Assembly: GCA_947069175.1 (NCBI GenBank)
Contig: CAMTDV010000012.1
Span: forward strand, 39,650,341 to 39,714,340
Source: Scalesia atractyloides
Taxonomy: Eukaryota > Streptophyta > Magnoliopsida > Asterales > Asteraceae
Length of the DNA: 64,000 nucleotides
Direction of reading: 5' to 3'
The position numbers and the translations under genes were made by a program. Positions 1-9,796 of the stretch are shown in pieces. How positions within the stretch are numbered: the first letter of the stretch is position 1; each line of letters opens with the position of its first letter. A model generated the notes under the pieces. It saw only the letters and a list, made by a program, of their open reading frames with translations, searched no databases and was not told the origin of the DNA.

Positions 1-838
1 TCAGAATGTTGTACCCGTGAGTCCCACATCAGGACATACCCCGCGATCAAGGTGTGCGCAAAGATTCCTCATAGCAGGTGAGAATATTGACCACATTCGT
101 ATTTGAAATTTCAACGTTAGAGAATTGGTGTTCAGGTCAGTACTTCCGTACAGCAAAGAGACCAAAGTCTAACGAGGGCTATGACAGATACCAAATACGG
201 TACGATTTAAGCATTCGAATGATTCTCAATGAGAGCTTCATTTGTGTAGGGTTTTGGCCGCATTGGCTCTTTTGACAAGATATCATAGTTGTGTCTAGGT
301 CAGCATATATCTGGATGCAGCAGAAGAGCAACTATGATATCCCCGAATGATTGGCCAATATAAAGACCCAAAATCTCAGACTTTGGCAATCTATCAACGC
401 AAGATTTAAGACCATTAAGCCATACGCCGCAACGTGTTACCCGCAAGTTGCACAACATTGTGGGTAACCAGAATTCTTGTGTGTCATTAGAATTTGTCTC
501 CTTTTCGCAGTTTACTTCAAGGTATTGCTGAATCTACTGACACGTCGTTACTTGAGGCCTCAATCTATTTTGTTTTAAGATCAAAACAAAGTGTTAGTAG
601 TTTTTCTATCATTTCTTATGCAGGTGTCAAATAAAGGATTCTGATTCAACAGTATTTTCTAGAATACTTCCCCCCTTAAAATTTTATTTTCTAGAATCCA
701 TTGCTTGAAAAGAAATTTTAAATTCGCAAAAATCTTTTTGATGGCACATTTTTATGAGAGTTATTTATTCTGAAAGCTGTTTCATTTTTTTATCACCAAA
801 ATCAATTCCATTCAAGGAAGTTCACCATTTCCAACCAG
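1..838 (-). mobile_element. Copia-1 3' noncoding region
   Basis: No credible protein. Positions 18-440 align by eye with 17,668-18,095 of Copia-2, including the stretch at about 390-412 that reads GCAATCTATCAACGCAAGAT in both. The block holds a perfect 13-bp inverted repeat (279-291 with 329-341). A pyrimidine run at 666-678 reads as a purine tract on the element strand and may be an internal polypurine tract. The small open frames here are too short and unconserved to be called. Confidence 0.65.
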
Positions 839-1557
839 TTACCAACTGGTTGAAGCGAGCTTTATCGAAGGCTTTCGTAAATATATTAGCTTTTTGTTGC
901 ACTGAATCCACTTGCACCACTTGGATATATCCTTTCTCGTACCATCTCTAATCGCATGAATGTGAATTTCGATGTGTTTCGTTCTGGAGTGGTGGATAGG
1001 ATTCTTCACAATTCCCAGACACGCTTCGTTGTCGATGAATATTGGAGTCTTCATATGTTGATTCCATAATCTAACAACTGATTTTGTATCCAAAGGACTT
1101 GTGAGCAGCAACTGTAAGCTGCCGTGTATTCAGCTTGAGCAGTAGATGTAGAGACTGTTGTCTGCTTTTTGCTCTACCACGAAATAAGACGATTTCCCAA
1201 GAATTGGCAACCTCCGGAGAACAGTTTTTCTGCCTACTTTGCAACCTGCATGATCACTGTAAGAGTAGGCAATTAAATCAAAATTACTATCCTTAGGATA
1301 CCACAACCAAGCTTTGGAGTTCCTTTGAGATAGCAAAAGATTCTCTTGACGGCAGCATCATATGATTCTTTAGGATTTGTCTGAGAACGAGTATAGAGAC
1401 AAACATCCCACATTATGTCAGGCCTACTAGCGGTCAGATACATTAACGAGCCAATCATTGACCGATAGAAAGATTTGTTCACGGGTTTTCCTTGAAGATC
1501 CCAAGTAAGTTCCGTTTGAGCAGCAAAGGGAGTGCTGGCAGATTTGCAATCATTCAT
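839..1557 (-). pseudogene. Copia-1 RNase H domain remnant
   Basis: Carries the end of copia reverse transcriptase and RNase H of the polyprotein, which would degrade template RNA during cDNA synthesis. Recognisable pieces on the minus strand are MIGSLMYLTASRPDIMWDVC near 1,470-1,400, a WYPKDSNFDL segment near 1,300, and the terminal HHSRTKHIEIH segment near 1,000. The frame changes at least three times, and the GCK-RKST core is shifted out of frame. A broken copy; Copia-2 at 18,364-19,226 is the better preserved relative. Confidence 0.85.
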
Positions 1558-1576
1558 GTTGTACTTGGGGAGAATA

Positions 1577-2421
1577 TCTCTGATGTACTTAGCCTAATGA
1601 ATCAGAATGCTTTCTTTTCTTTGCTTCACTTCTAATCCTAAGAAAAACGTGAGTTCTCCCATCATGCTCATCTCGAATTTTGCTTTCATGACCTTCTCGA
1701 ACTCTCTGGGCTTCATCAGTTGACCCAAATATGATATCGTCTACGTAGATTTGTACCAGCATCACATCATCTCCTATCCTTTTTGTGAAGATAGTCATGT
1801 CTATTTTGCCTCTTGAGTACCCACAATACAAAAGATATGTTGAAAGAGTCTCGTACCATGCCCGAGGAGCTTGATTTCAATAGAGTGCTTTATCAAGCTT
1901 ATAGTATCTTGCAGGGAAGTGAGGATCTTCAAAACCTAGAGGTTGACATATATAAACTTCTTCTTTCACTTTCCCATACAGAAAATCACTCTTTACATCC
2001 ATCTGAAACACCTTAAAGTTTTTGAATGAGCATAGGCTAAGAAAATTCTGATAGCTTCTAAGCGTGCAACCGGTGCAAAAAACTTCCTCATAGTCAATCC
2101 CCTCCTCCTGCCGAAAACCTTGAACCACCAACCTTGCTTATTTTTTATAACTACACCACGGTCATCCATCTTGTTTCGAAACACCCACTTGGTACCAATT
2201 GGATACTTTCCATCTGGTAAATCAACGATTTCCCAGACTTTAAGTTTCGGAATTGGGCTAATTCTTCTTGCATTGCTTGTAGCCAGCTGGAGTCTTGAAT
2301 TGCTTCTTCGATATCTCTTGGGACAATTACGAGAGAAAAGCTGCATACAATCCTGTGTTGATGGTATGTGTTTGTCTGCGTGTTCGAACTCCCTCTTCAA
2401 CAAAACCGATGACATTTTCAA
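1577..2421 (-). pseudogene. Copia-1 reverse transcriptase remnant
   Basis: RVT_2-type copia reverse transcriptase in three overlapping open segments. The N-terminal part shows KVWEIVDLPDGKYPIGTKWV. The middle shows a GFRQEEGIDYEEVF segment followed by VFQMDVKSDFLYGKV, containing the first catalytic aspartate region. The C-terminal part keeps the catalytic box YVDDIIFGS near 1,760-1,730. Frameshifts near 2,130 and 1,850 break the frame. It lies between integrase and RNase H, as copia order requires. Confidence 0.88.
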
Positions 2422-2848
2422 TTGGATGGTTTCGATTGCTCTTGTACCCTGCGTTGGTGTGAGTTTCCACTTGTTGAGGCAGATTGGTCAAGTGTTCATA
2501 GACGTAGATAATTGGAGTTTCGTCTTCTTAGGAGGTTCATCCACAGCTAGCTGTGAAGAAGAATCATCATGTGCTGATGCATTCTCAGCAGACGTGTCAC
2601 CATTTACTTCGATAACATGAAGAGTAGGAGATGCAGAGGCAGGGGTGAAACGGGTTGTAAAAGGAGTGAAACCAATGTCTGAAGGATCAAACAATGGCTC
2701 CAATGGAGTGGATTCTGCAGGTTCAGATTCAGTGATGGTTCATCGATGTTGAAAGTGTTGAATATAAAATCCACGTCATAAAACCAGTTTGGAGCGCTTA
2801 CAGTATTAGTGGAGTTTCCTTCATGAAAGTCAACGTAATATGATTCAA
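2422..2848 (-). pseudogene. Copia-1 integrase C-terminus to RT linker
   Basis: Low-complexity acidic and Ser/Pro-rich linker that follows the integrase GYSSSQKAYRVYNKRT motif near 2,900-2,850. That motif is the conserved copia integrase C-terminal segment. The linker contains ENASAHDDSSSQLAVDEPPK and similar sequence with no domain. A frameshift near 2,700 separates the halves. It is identified by position between integrase and RT. Confidence 0.7.
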
Positions 2849-3334
2849 TCACCATCTTGGTTCGCTTGTTGTAGACTCGATATGCCTTTTGAGAAGATGA
2901 GTAGCCCATGAATAGCACACGTCACCGACTGCTTCAAATTTGATGAGATTGTCTTCAGTGTTGAGAAGTGTGCACGAACATCTGAATGGTCTGAAGAAAT
3001 CTAGCAGAGGCTTCCTTTTGAAGAGAGGTTCATAAGCTGTCTTTCTGTGAGGTTTGACAATGAGAACACGATTCAAAACATAGCATGTTGTGTTGACCGC
3101 TTCAGCCAAGAAGATTATTGGAAGCTTTGAGTCAACAAGCATAGTTCTAACAGCTTCGATGAGAGTTCTGTTTTTGCGTTCCGCTACCCCATTTTGCTGA
3201 GGAGTTCTTGCAGCACTGTATTGGAGGCAAATTCCCTTATCTTCACAGAAGGAGACAAACACATGGTTTTTAAATTCAATTCCGTTGTCGCTTCTGACGG
3301 AGTTGACCTTTAGCTTGATCACGTTTTCAATCAT
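2849..3334 (-). pseudogene. Copia-1 integrase core
   Basis: Catalytic core of copia integrase, which inserts the cDNA into the host genome. VRSDNGIEFKN supplies the second catalytic aspartate. About 35 residues later, TPQQNGVAERKNRTL supplies the glutamate. LPIIFLAEAVNTTCYVLNRV follows, as in the family. The first aspartate block lies upstream in a region (3,335-3,488) that is disrupted. Neighbours are the HHCC region on the 5' side and the RT linker on the 3' side. Confidence 0.88.
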
Positions 3335-3488
3335 AGGAATGAAGCTCCTCAGAATGGATGTCGTTTCACTTTGGCTTCAAGAAAGAATACCATGAAAATC
3401 GTGAGAAATCATCTGTAATCACCAAACAATAAGATCATTTAGCTAAACTTTTAACACTAATGGGGCCGAAAAGATCCATGTGAAGTAA

Positions 3489-3719
3489 CTACAGTGGAGT
3501 AGATATCGTATTCACTGCTTTGGACTTATGAGGCTTTTTATGTTGCTTTCCTTGGGCACATGCGATGCACTTTTCTGAAAAAGGGAAATCTTTCATAGGT
3601 AAACCTCTTACTAGATTTAATTTAGACAGTTTATTTATGTTCTTAAAATTCACATGCCCCAAACGCCTGTGCCACAGTAGTGATTCCAATTCAGATGTTT
3701 TTGAAATGAGACATGTCAT
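3489..3719 (-). pseudogene. Copia-1 integrase HHCC zinc-binding region (GAG_pre-integrs)
   Basis: Seventy-six codons with WHRRLGHVNFKNINKL and then CIACAQGKQHKKPH. Together they give the H-H-C-C zinc-binding arrangement at the N-terminus of copia integrase. It is contiguous with the protease segment, overlapping it by a few bases in another frame, and precedes the catalytic core. Confidence 0.87.
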
Positions 3720-4105
3720 TTGCTCATTTGATTTGGCATTTTTTCATATTTAGCACGTAGGTGTTTTTTTTGGGGAGCTCTAAGCATGATCATTTCTGCA
3801 GGGAAAGAGTATTCGGGTTTGAGGAATAAGCACTCTGTGTCATTGAACAACACCAAAATTCCTTTGTCACAGACTTGTGAAACACTCATGAGATTGTAAC
3901 ACAATTCTAGAACATAGTTCACACTTTCCAGAGTAAGTGCATCCGACACGACGTCACCCATTCCGACGATCTTCCCTCCCTTTTCGTCTCCAGCAAAGGA
4001 CACAAAATCACCATCGATAGCTCGAAAGTTTTTAAGCAGATCCTTTAACCCGGTCATATGCCTAGAGCATCCGCTGTCGACATGCCAGATATATTCCATG
4101 AGCAT
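3716..4105 (-). pseudogene. Copia-1 aspartic protease
   Basis: Retropepsin-like protease that would cut the copia polyprotein. WHVDSGCSRHMTG near 4,090-4,050 contains the D-S-G catalytic triplet typical of copia. It continues through GGKIVGMGDV and LCYNLMSVSQVCDKG, both usual for this family. This is one of the few regions of Copia-1 open over a whole domain. Confidence 0.88.
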
Positions 4106-4898
4106 CCGAAGCCATTTTGAATTTTATTTGTTATACAATAACAACAACAAATATGTACAAATTAGCTAGCTTTTGGAACCCAGACTTGCTTTACATTAGA
4201 TCTGTCATGATTTTGAGCAAGAGAATTTTCTTTTCTTTTCCAAAACAAGTTGAGTCAACTATGCATTTTACTGATTTCTTTAGATTTTCAAATTGATCTG
4301 TAAAACTTTTAACGAGATTTGGACTAGGTTTAGAAAATTTCTTATTTTGCAATGTTTCGCAGTATGTCCTAAATGACCACAGCGAAAGCATTGTTTGTAA
4401 TTCCATCTTTTCTTCCTGGGTGCTGAGTGCGAAGATGATGTATGTGATGAGAATCTAGAACAGCTTGAGGAATTTGATGATGTAACATGGCTTGAATCTT
4501 TGGCTTTCTTCAGTTTCTTGCAGGATGATGTTTATCTTCAATGTCATCTTCACTGTGCTCACTGTCTGATGATGAGGTTGATTCTTGACTTTCATTTGAC
4601 CTTTCTCCATCACTCTCTGAAGTTGTTATGCTTGAATCTTCAGTGAAATCTTTATCAGTCTCTATGTACCTGCAACTGATGGAACAAACTCTGGAATTTC
4701 CTCTGTAAGGAACTTTCCAAACCTGTTTTTCTTTAATTCTGGCACAAATAGAGGAGATTCAAGCATAACATTTTCATCATTAAGAACAGAGTTTAAGTCA
4801 TGACCCTCAACCTCAGATGCCCTTGGCCATTACAGTCATCCCGAATATTCAATTTTGGCATAAAGCCGTTACAGTCATCCATCCTAATAGACTATTAC
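4106..4898 (-). pseudogene. Copia-1 gag C-terminal part with second zinc knuckle
   Basis: The minus strand around 4,345-4,390 reads CFRCGHLGHTAKHC, a complete C-X2-C-X4-H-X4-C nucleocapsid knuckle. It lies in a different frame from the flanking open segment at 4,191-4,406. Upstream (4,430-4,800) is Ser/Asp-rich sequence with no intact frame. The segment ends at 4,898, where TRL-A is inserted, and gag resumes at 13,084. Close to the insertion a short repeated peptide, DDCNG, can be read. Confidence 0.75.
4894..4898. repeat. Target-site duplication ATTAC (left) of TRL-A
   Basis: The five bases before the TGTCACACCC end of the left LTR match the five after the right LTR (13,084-13,088). This shows one intact insertion event. 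Confidence 0.9.
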
Positions 4899-5297
4899 TG
4901 TCACACCCCGACCGCAGTGGAAAAGGTGATCGGGGCATGATTGGGTTTTCATCAAAGCTCATGACATTTATTTTAATGTTTCATATTTATTATTACAATT
5001 TAAAGGTGATCATACAATCATGATTACAACATGTTCTATACACTTTCTAGACTTCATTATTTTCTTCTAAGGCACTTTCCTATGTGTTCTTGCTTCATCT
5101 GTCCACCTGTATCATGTGTAAAAATGGTTTTTGGATTAACAAAAAGTTGGCGAGTGAATCCTATGAAAAACATTTAAACAAGTTTAAATTGAATTGATTA
5201 TAAAATAAAGTGCATAACCACATATGAGTAAATGTAGATGTAAATTTATTCACAAAACACTTAATATTAAATAATGCACACACATACAATAATAGAT

Positions 5298-5458
5298 AGT
5301 TTTGAGGCACGCGATTGTTCAACTCGTCTCCCACAGGAACTATGGGCCTAATGAATGAGTTTTGAGGCACGCGTTGTTCTACGAACTGATGGGCCTAATG
5401 AATGAGTTTAAGGCACGCGTTGTTCAACTCGTCTCCCACAAGCAACTATGGGCCTAAC
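5298..5458 (-). repeat. Tandem repeat in TRL-A LTR, about three units of 50-60 bp
   Basis: Units contain GAGGCACGCGTTGTTC and end in ATGGGCCTAATGAATGA. The equivalent array in the other LTR is at about 11,043-11,203. TRL-C has a single unit near 36,540-36,600, so this expanded within the A lineage. Confidence 0.8.
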
Positions 5459-5930
5459 AAATAATTTGCATACAACTTGACAATATGTAATACATAACTA
5501 CAAACAATATTTACATTCTAAGTTTAGATCATAATATGGTATAGCACGAATTTGAATTAACGAATTAGTTTAAGCGACACATGATACACCCCAAAACGTG
5601 AATAAAAAGGGGAGTTTGTAAGAATTCACTCACAGTGGTTGCGTTTCTTGGATTGATGATGAATGCGCACGAATTTGGATTTAACCACGAGAGAAACTAA
5701 CCTAGATTATAACATATACGGTTCGGTAAATAAGCGGATTTTATTAATCAATTTTAGTAGGATTTTTGGATAATATTTTTGTGAGTTTAAGGCTATTTTC
5801 TAACTTTAAAAACGTTATTTTTAAGTATTTTAATTGATTTTTTAAATTAAATAAAAAAATAAAAAAAATAAAAAAATGTTGACTTTTTGACTTTGACCGT
5901 TGACCAGTTCGAGGTGTCGAGTATATAATT

Positions 5931-6009
5931 TGCACTGAGTGAGACTCGAAACCCGTGACCTCCCGTACGCGTGCACGCAGCTCTACCAACTGAGCTACGT
6001 GTCTAACCC
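5931..6009 (-). other. tRNA-like module 1 (Lys-like), TRL-A 3' LTR
   Basis: Read on the minus strand, the module opens GGGTTAGACACG. TAGCTCAGTTGGTAGAGC follows, a perfect Pol III A-box and D-arm as in plant tRNA-Lys. About 30 nt later comes a T-arm and B-box region (GGTTTCGAGTCTC, one extra T here; the right LTR has the normal form). The acceptor arms do not pair, so this is not a functional tRNA gene. Confidence 0.75.
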
Positions 6010-6100
6010 GAAATATTTCTGTTTTTAATTATATTTTTACACTATTTAAGTTAATCCGAAAATCATTTATTTTAAAAAGAATTTAATGGTATCGACTCGG

Positions 6101-6168
6101 TGCTCTCCACAGGTCTCGAACCCGGGACCTGTTTGGCACACAGTCCACCGCTGGACTGTGTGTCTAAC
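6101..6168 (-). other. tRNA-like module 2, TRL-A 3' LTR
   Basis: The minus strand contains CACACAGTCCA, four loop bases and its exact complement, an 11-bp hairpin. This is followed by GGGTTCGAGACC, a perfect B-box. In TRL-B and TRL-C the module at this position has a different stem, so module 2 of TRL-A looks overwritten by a module-3 copy. Confidence 0.7.
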
Positions 6169-6260
6169 TTGGTAATTATTCTGGTTTTTATTATACTTAA
6201 CATCTTACTGCGTGTGGATCCGGTTCGGTTTAAAAAAAAGAACATTTTATTACAGCGAAT

Positions 6261-6340
6261 GTGCGTGTGTCAAGGATCGAACTCGGGACGTATGCGTATT
6301 GTTTGCACACAGTCCACCGCTGGACTGTGTGTCTAACCCG
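6261..6340 (-). other. tRNA-like module 3, TRL-A 3' LTR
   Basis: Header GGGTTAGACACACAGTCC, the same 11-bp hairpin as module 2, then a B-box reading AGTTCGATCC. Equivalent modules occur at 12,042-12,123, 31,120-31,195 and 35,654-35,730. Confidence 0.72.
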
Positions 6341-6759
6341 TTTATAATACCGATTTTAATTAATCTTATATCATACATGACTTTTCGTCTTCGTTCAAAA
6401 CACAGACAACGGTTAAACCAACTGATTTCTTGTTTAATTCGGTTAACGAATACTTATGAGCAATTGAAAGGTAATGAACGGAGAGGGTTTGGGGAAAGAA
6501 AGACCGGAACAGGTCGTCTTTTTCAGAACTCCGGCAAGGATCACGGCTCTGTTTTGTGAGCTTCCTCGATTAACAGCGAGATTCTGGAAATTCCAGAAGT
6601 TTTCCGGAGAAAAAGAAAATCTGGCAATGTCGTCTGGGGTTGATTCGTGTTGATGAAAGTCTCGGTTTTCCGGCGACTTGCAGAGAATTCCGGCGAGTGA
6701 AATTGATTGAAGAATCGGTGCGATTTTGAGCGAAAAGTTTACCAGAGGTTAGGGTGTGC
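6341..6759 (-). mobile_element. TRL-A LTR, probable R/U5 region, no gene
   Basis: Between the TATA box and module 3 I see GC-richer sequence with several TTCCGGCGA-type stretches and no protein. If the TATA box is used, this is the start of the transcript. Confidence 0.45.
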
Positions 6760-6766
6760 ATTTATA
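6760..6766 (-). promoter_or_regulatory. TATA box of TRL-A 3' LTR
   Basis: The minus strand reads CCCTATAAATGCAC. The matching position in the right LTR is about 12,545-12,552. In TRL-C a CTATAAATA lies in the same relation to the modules (35,386-35,394). This places modules 1-3 inside the transcript and module 4 upstream. Confidence 0.6.
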
Positions 6767-7030
6767 GGGAAGAATCAAGTTGAATTGGGGTCTGTTTCTA
6801 GTCTCGATTCATTGGTCAGCCGTTCTCTGGCGGTTACGACGGATGTCGCGGAACTGGACATCGGTTATAACCGATGGCATGTTAATTCTTACGTTAAGTC
6901 AAAAGTAACCGACGATAATTGGCGAAATCGTCTGGATTTTCCGGCGTCTCGAATTTGGGCGCGCTGTTGACTGGGTTTGATTTTCCAGATTTATTTTATG
7001 TATTAATTGTTTCAATATGTTATCAACAAC

Positions 7031-7113
7031 ACAAGTGGCAGGAGTGGTTGGATGGATGTGAGTTAAGACTTTGTGATACTCTCGGCTGACCCGGGTTCGA
7101 AACCCGGCATCAG
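7031..7113 (+). other. tRNA-like module 4, antisense, TRL-A 3' LTR
   Basis: On the plus strand, opposite to the element, there is CCGGG, a TTCGAAA loop and CCCGG: a perfect 5-bp T-arm containing a consensus B-box (7,092-7,104). A G/T-rich region with a weak A-box lies about 45 nt upstream. It sits upstream of the element's TATA box, in U3. Confidence 0.65.
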
Positions 7114-7298
7114 TAATTAATTTTTATTTCACTATTTTTAATACATTTTCAAATATAAATTTTATATTCTAATATACTTATTAATTATGTATCGTTTAAA
7201 ATTAATTTAAGCATTAAATACGCAACGAAAATTTTAACTGGTTGTTCGGTTAATAAACGAAGCGGGTTTGGTTAACCCGGTTTTTGACGGATGTTACA

Positions 7299-7315
7299 GT
7301 ATCCCCTACTTTTAG
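7299..7315 (-). promoter_or_regulatory. TRL-A polypurine tract
   Basis: The minus strand reads AAAAGTAGGGGATAC immediately before TGTAACATCC, the LTR start. It would prime plus-strand DNA. The same sequence precedes the TRL-C LTR at 34,889-34,902. Confidence 0.8.
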
Positions 7316-8455
7316 AAATTTCGTCCCGAAATTTAAGTAGTGGAATGTTTGACTCAAAAGGATGGTGTTTTAATTTGACAATTACATACTTAGAAGGGAG
7401 TAAGAGTTTAAATTTTTGCTTGAGGCGGTAACGTTCCTTGTAGGGGTTGAGTACCCTGCTGCAGAAATCCTTTTTTTGCCTACGGTAAAGAATATTTAGA
7501 AACAGAGTTGATTCACTAAGTATGATTTCATGCGCAAAAGTTTTGATATGTTTGGAAAGATAAGGTTATATCCTAAACAAAACTTCTACTACTAAAACCT
7601 ACATGGAACTTCTCATAATCGCCTGACAATGCCTCTGATCCTTTGACAAGAATACTTATATATAGGAAGTACCAAGCGGCGTATCCACCATATTTTTGTC
7701 AAATTTTCATTAGCTTTATCAGTAAATCATTATTGGTTCTATGATATGACTCTAGAACATAAAAAACACAACACAAAGTCTGAGTCCTAATTCTGATAGT
7801 ATACATGTTTGAAATGGTGACAGTACCTCTCTCGTTTGTTATGATGGAGAGGTTAGTCTATGTAGAAATGGAACACAATCCAATTTCTTTAAATGATGAG
7901 ATGATATGAATGCTAAATCAGTGAGTGTAAAACAAATTTCAACCAAGACCTTACTAAATCCTACATGGAACTTCTCATAACCGCTGACAATGCCTCTGAT
8001 CCTTTGACAAGAATACTTATATATAGGAAGTACCAGCGGCGTATCCACCATATTCTTGTCAAATTTTCATTGGCTTTATCAGTAAGTTATGATTAGTCCT
8101 ATGTGACTCTAAAACATAAACAAACACAACAACCAAAGCTTGAGTCTTAATTCTGATAGTATACATGTTTGAATGATGACAGTTCCTCTCTCGTTTGTTA
8201 TGATGGAGAGGTTATCTATGTAGAAGTGAGACACAAGCCCAACTTCTTTAAATAATGAGATTGAAATACGTTGAGATGTATGATGATATGAATGTTAAAT
8301 CAATGAGTATAAAACAAAACTGAAATAGTAATTCGCATTAAGATTCTTGGATAAATTTCCAATTTATAATTGAGATACGTGAAAATTGAGATAACATAAA
8401 GAAAAACATAAAAACGAAGCGGTTGGAGTTGAATCTTGATTTTTGGTGAAGGAGA
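7316..8455 (-). mobile_element. TRL-A 3' noncoding region with 360-bp tandem duplication and conserved stem-loops
   Basis: No protein. A segment starting near 7,601 is repeated from 7,961 (period about 360). Each copy contains an inverted repeat, TTTGACAAGAATA with its complement (7,642-7,654 with 7,691-7,703; 8,003-8,015 with 8,051-8,063). TRL-C has one copy (34,374-34,444) with perfect stems and almost the same loop. Confidence 0.75.
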
Positions 8456-9796
8456 CTAGTTGGGTGGTTCGTTTGGGCCGTCATTATCTTCAACAGGATT
8501 GGCGTTGATGTTGAAAACTCTTCCTCTTGCTGGTGGCCTAGTGGTTAGGTTTCCTTGATTTGCTTGGTTAACTGGGTTTGCTTGAGCTTGGGCGTTTTGA
8601 TGTTAATCAATCGAGGGCACGTGTTTCTATAATGGGTAGGGTCGCCACAATTAAAACAAACTCGAACATAAGGTAACATGGGGTATTGGGGTTGTTGATA
8701 TGTTTGGATCATGTTTTGAGTAGGGGGTGAGATTTGGGTTTGAGGGGTGCGGCAAACCTTGCTCAAATGACCATAGCGTCCGCAATTCGCACATAGTCGA
8801 CAAGGTAAGGTAGATGGATGGTGATAAAAACAGGTGTTGCATTGATGGTGAGGTCCAAGGTAAGGTTTCTTATTTGGGTAAGTTGAGTTGGGTGCTACTT
8901 GAGTGATTGGGATAGCTTGAAGGGGTACGGCTTGTGAGGCTGGTTGATTGCGTTGAGTGACAGCGAAAAGTTGCCCATCTCGTTTTCTCTTAGAAATGGG
9001 TTGAGAATGGGATTCGGTTTGGGTGGAGTTTGAGGTTTCAGTTGATGCTTTATCCTTCTTCTTCTCCTCCTTGAATTCTTTGTTCCGTATGTCGGTTCTC
9101 GGTGAGCTCTGTAGCTAACTCCATTGCTGCTTCCAAGGTTGCAGGTGTGGTACTTATTACAGAGTCTTGAATTTTTGAAAGAACGACCTCGAATGTAGTG
9201 CTCGATCAAACGGTAGAGGGGAGTGAACAAGTTGGGAACCATTTGATTTAACTCGAGGAATCTCTTGTTGTTTGTGGTATGGCGCCTTCCTTTTGTTTCA
9301 AGGAATAGAACTCATCCTCTAATTTCTTGATTTCACTTCTTGGGCAAAACGTCTTGTCATGATTTCCTTCAACTTTTCCAAGTCAAAGTCATAGCATCTT
9401 CAACACCTCGTTTGGCCTTCTCTGTATTCCACCATGTAAGTGCTATTCCAAGCAAACGACCGGTAGCATATCGCAATTTGGATCATCGGGGCAATCGCAA
9501 TTTAGAAAAGTGTTTTCCATTTCTTCAAACCAATGGAGGAGAGCGGTGACACCTTCCGTTCCTTCATATTTTGGAGGGTCGCAGGATTTGAAATGCTTGA
9601 AGGTGCATTTAGTGGTATTTGGGGGAGGGTTGATAACATTTTGATCTTCTTGGTTGACGGGATTAGCGGTAAGGGCTTGCTGAACTTGAGCTACAATGTT
9701 GGGTATTACTGCAGCCATTTGTTGAGCGATTTGGACAGCCATGCGCTCGCGGGCTTTTCCTGATCTCATCTTCCTACGAGCGAGACTAGAAGACAT
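8456..9796 (-). pseudogene. TRL-A gag (chromovirus-like), frameshifted
   Basis: Gag of a Ty3/gypsy type, which would form the particle and bind RNA. It starts at the ATG at 9,794-9,796 (MSSSLARRKMRSGK). The core CTFKHFKSCDPPKYEGTEG and LLHWFEEMENTFLNCDCP is the retrotrans_gag opening of Tekay-like elements. LNQMVPNLFTPLYRLIE follows after a frameshift near 9,440. The C-terminal region has three cysteine-rich motifs: CNTCFYHHPSTLPC, then CANCGRYGHLSKVC and CFNCGDPTHYRNTC, the last two being normal C-X2-C-X4-H-X4-C knuckles. It ends RGRVFNINANPVEDN...NEPPN and stop at 8,456-8,458, where Tekay proteins run on into protease. At least three frameshifts are present. Confidence 0.85.

Larger units (their letters stand above)
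4899..7298 (-). mobile_element. TRL-A 3' LTR
   Basis: About 2.4 kb, beginning TGTCACACCC and ending GATGTTACA on the plus strand. It is nearly the same throughout as 10,642-13,083, differing mainly by one- or two-base indels. It holds a three-unit tandem repeat, four tRNA-like modules and a TATA box. Confidence 0.93.

Noticed and set aside
5931..6009. Functional tRNA-Lys gene
   Set aside because: A-box, D-arm and B-box are good, but the two ends of the module do not pair as an acceptor stem and no normal anticodon arm is clear. I report it as tRNA-like.
7031..7113. Functional tRNA gene on the plus strand
   Set aside because: Perfect T-arm only; D-arm and acceptor stem are not formed.
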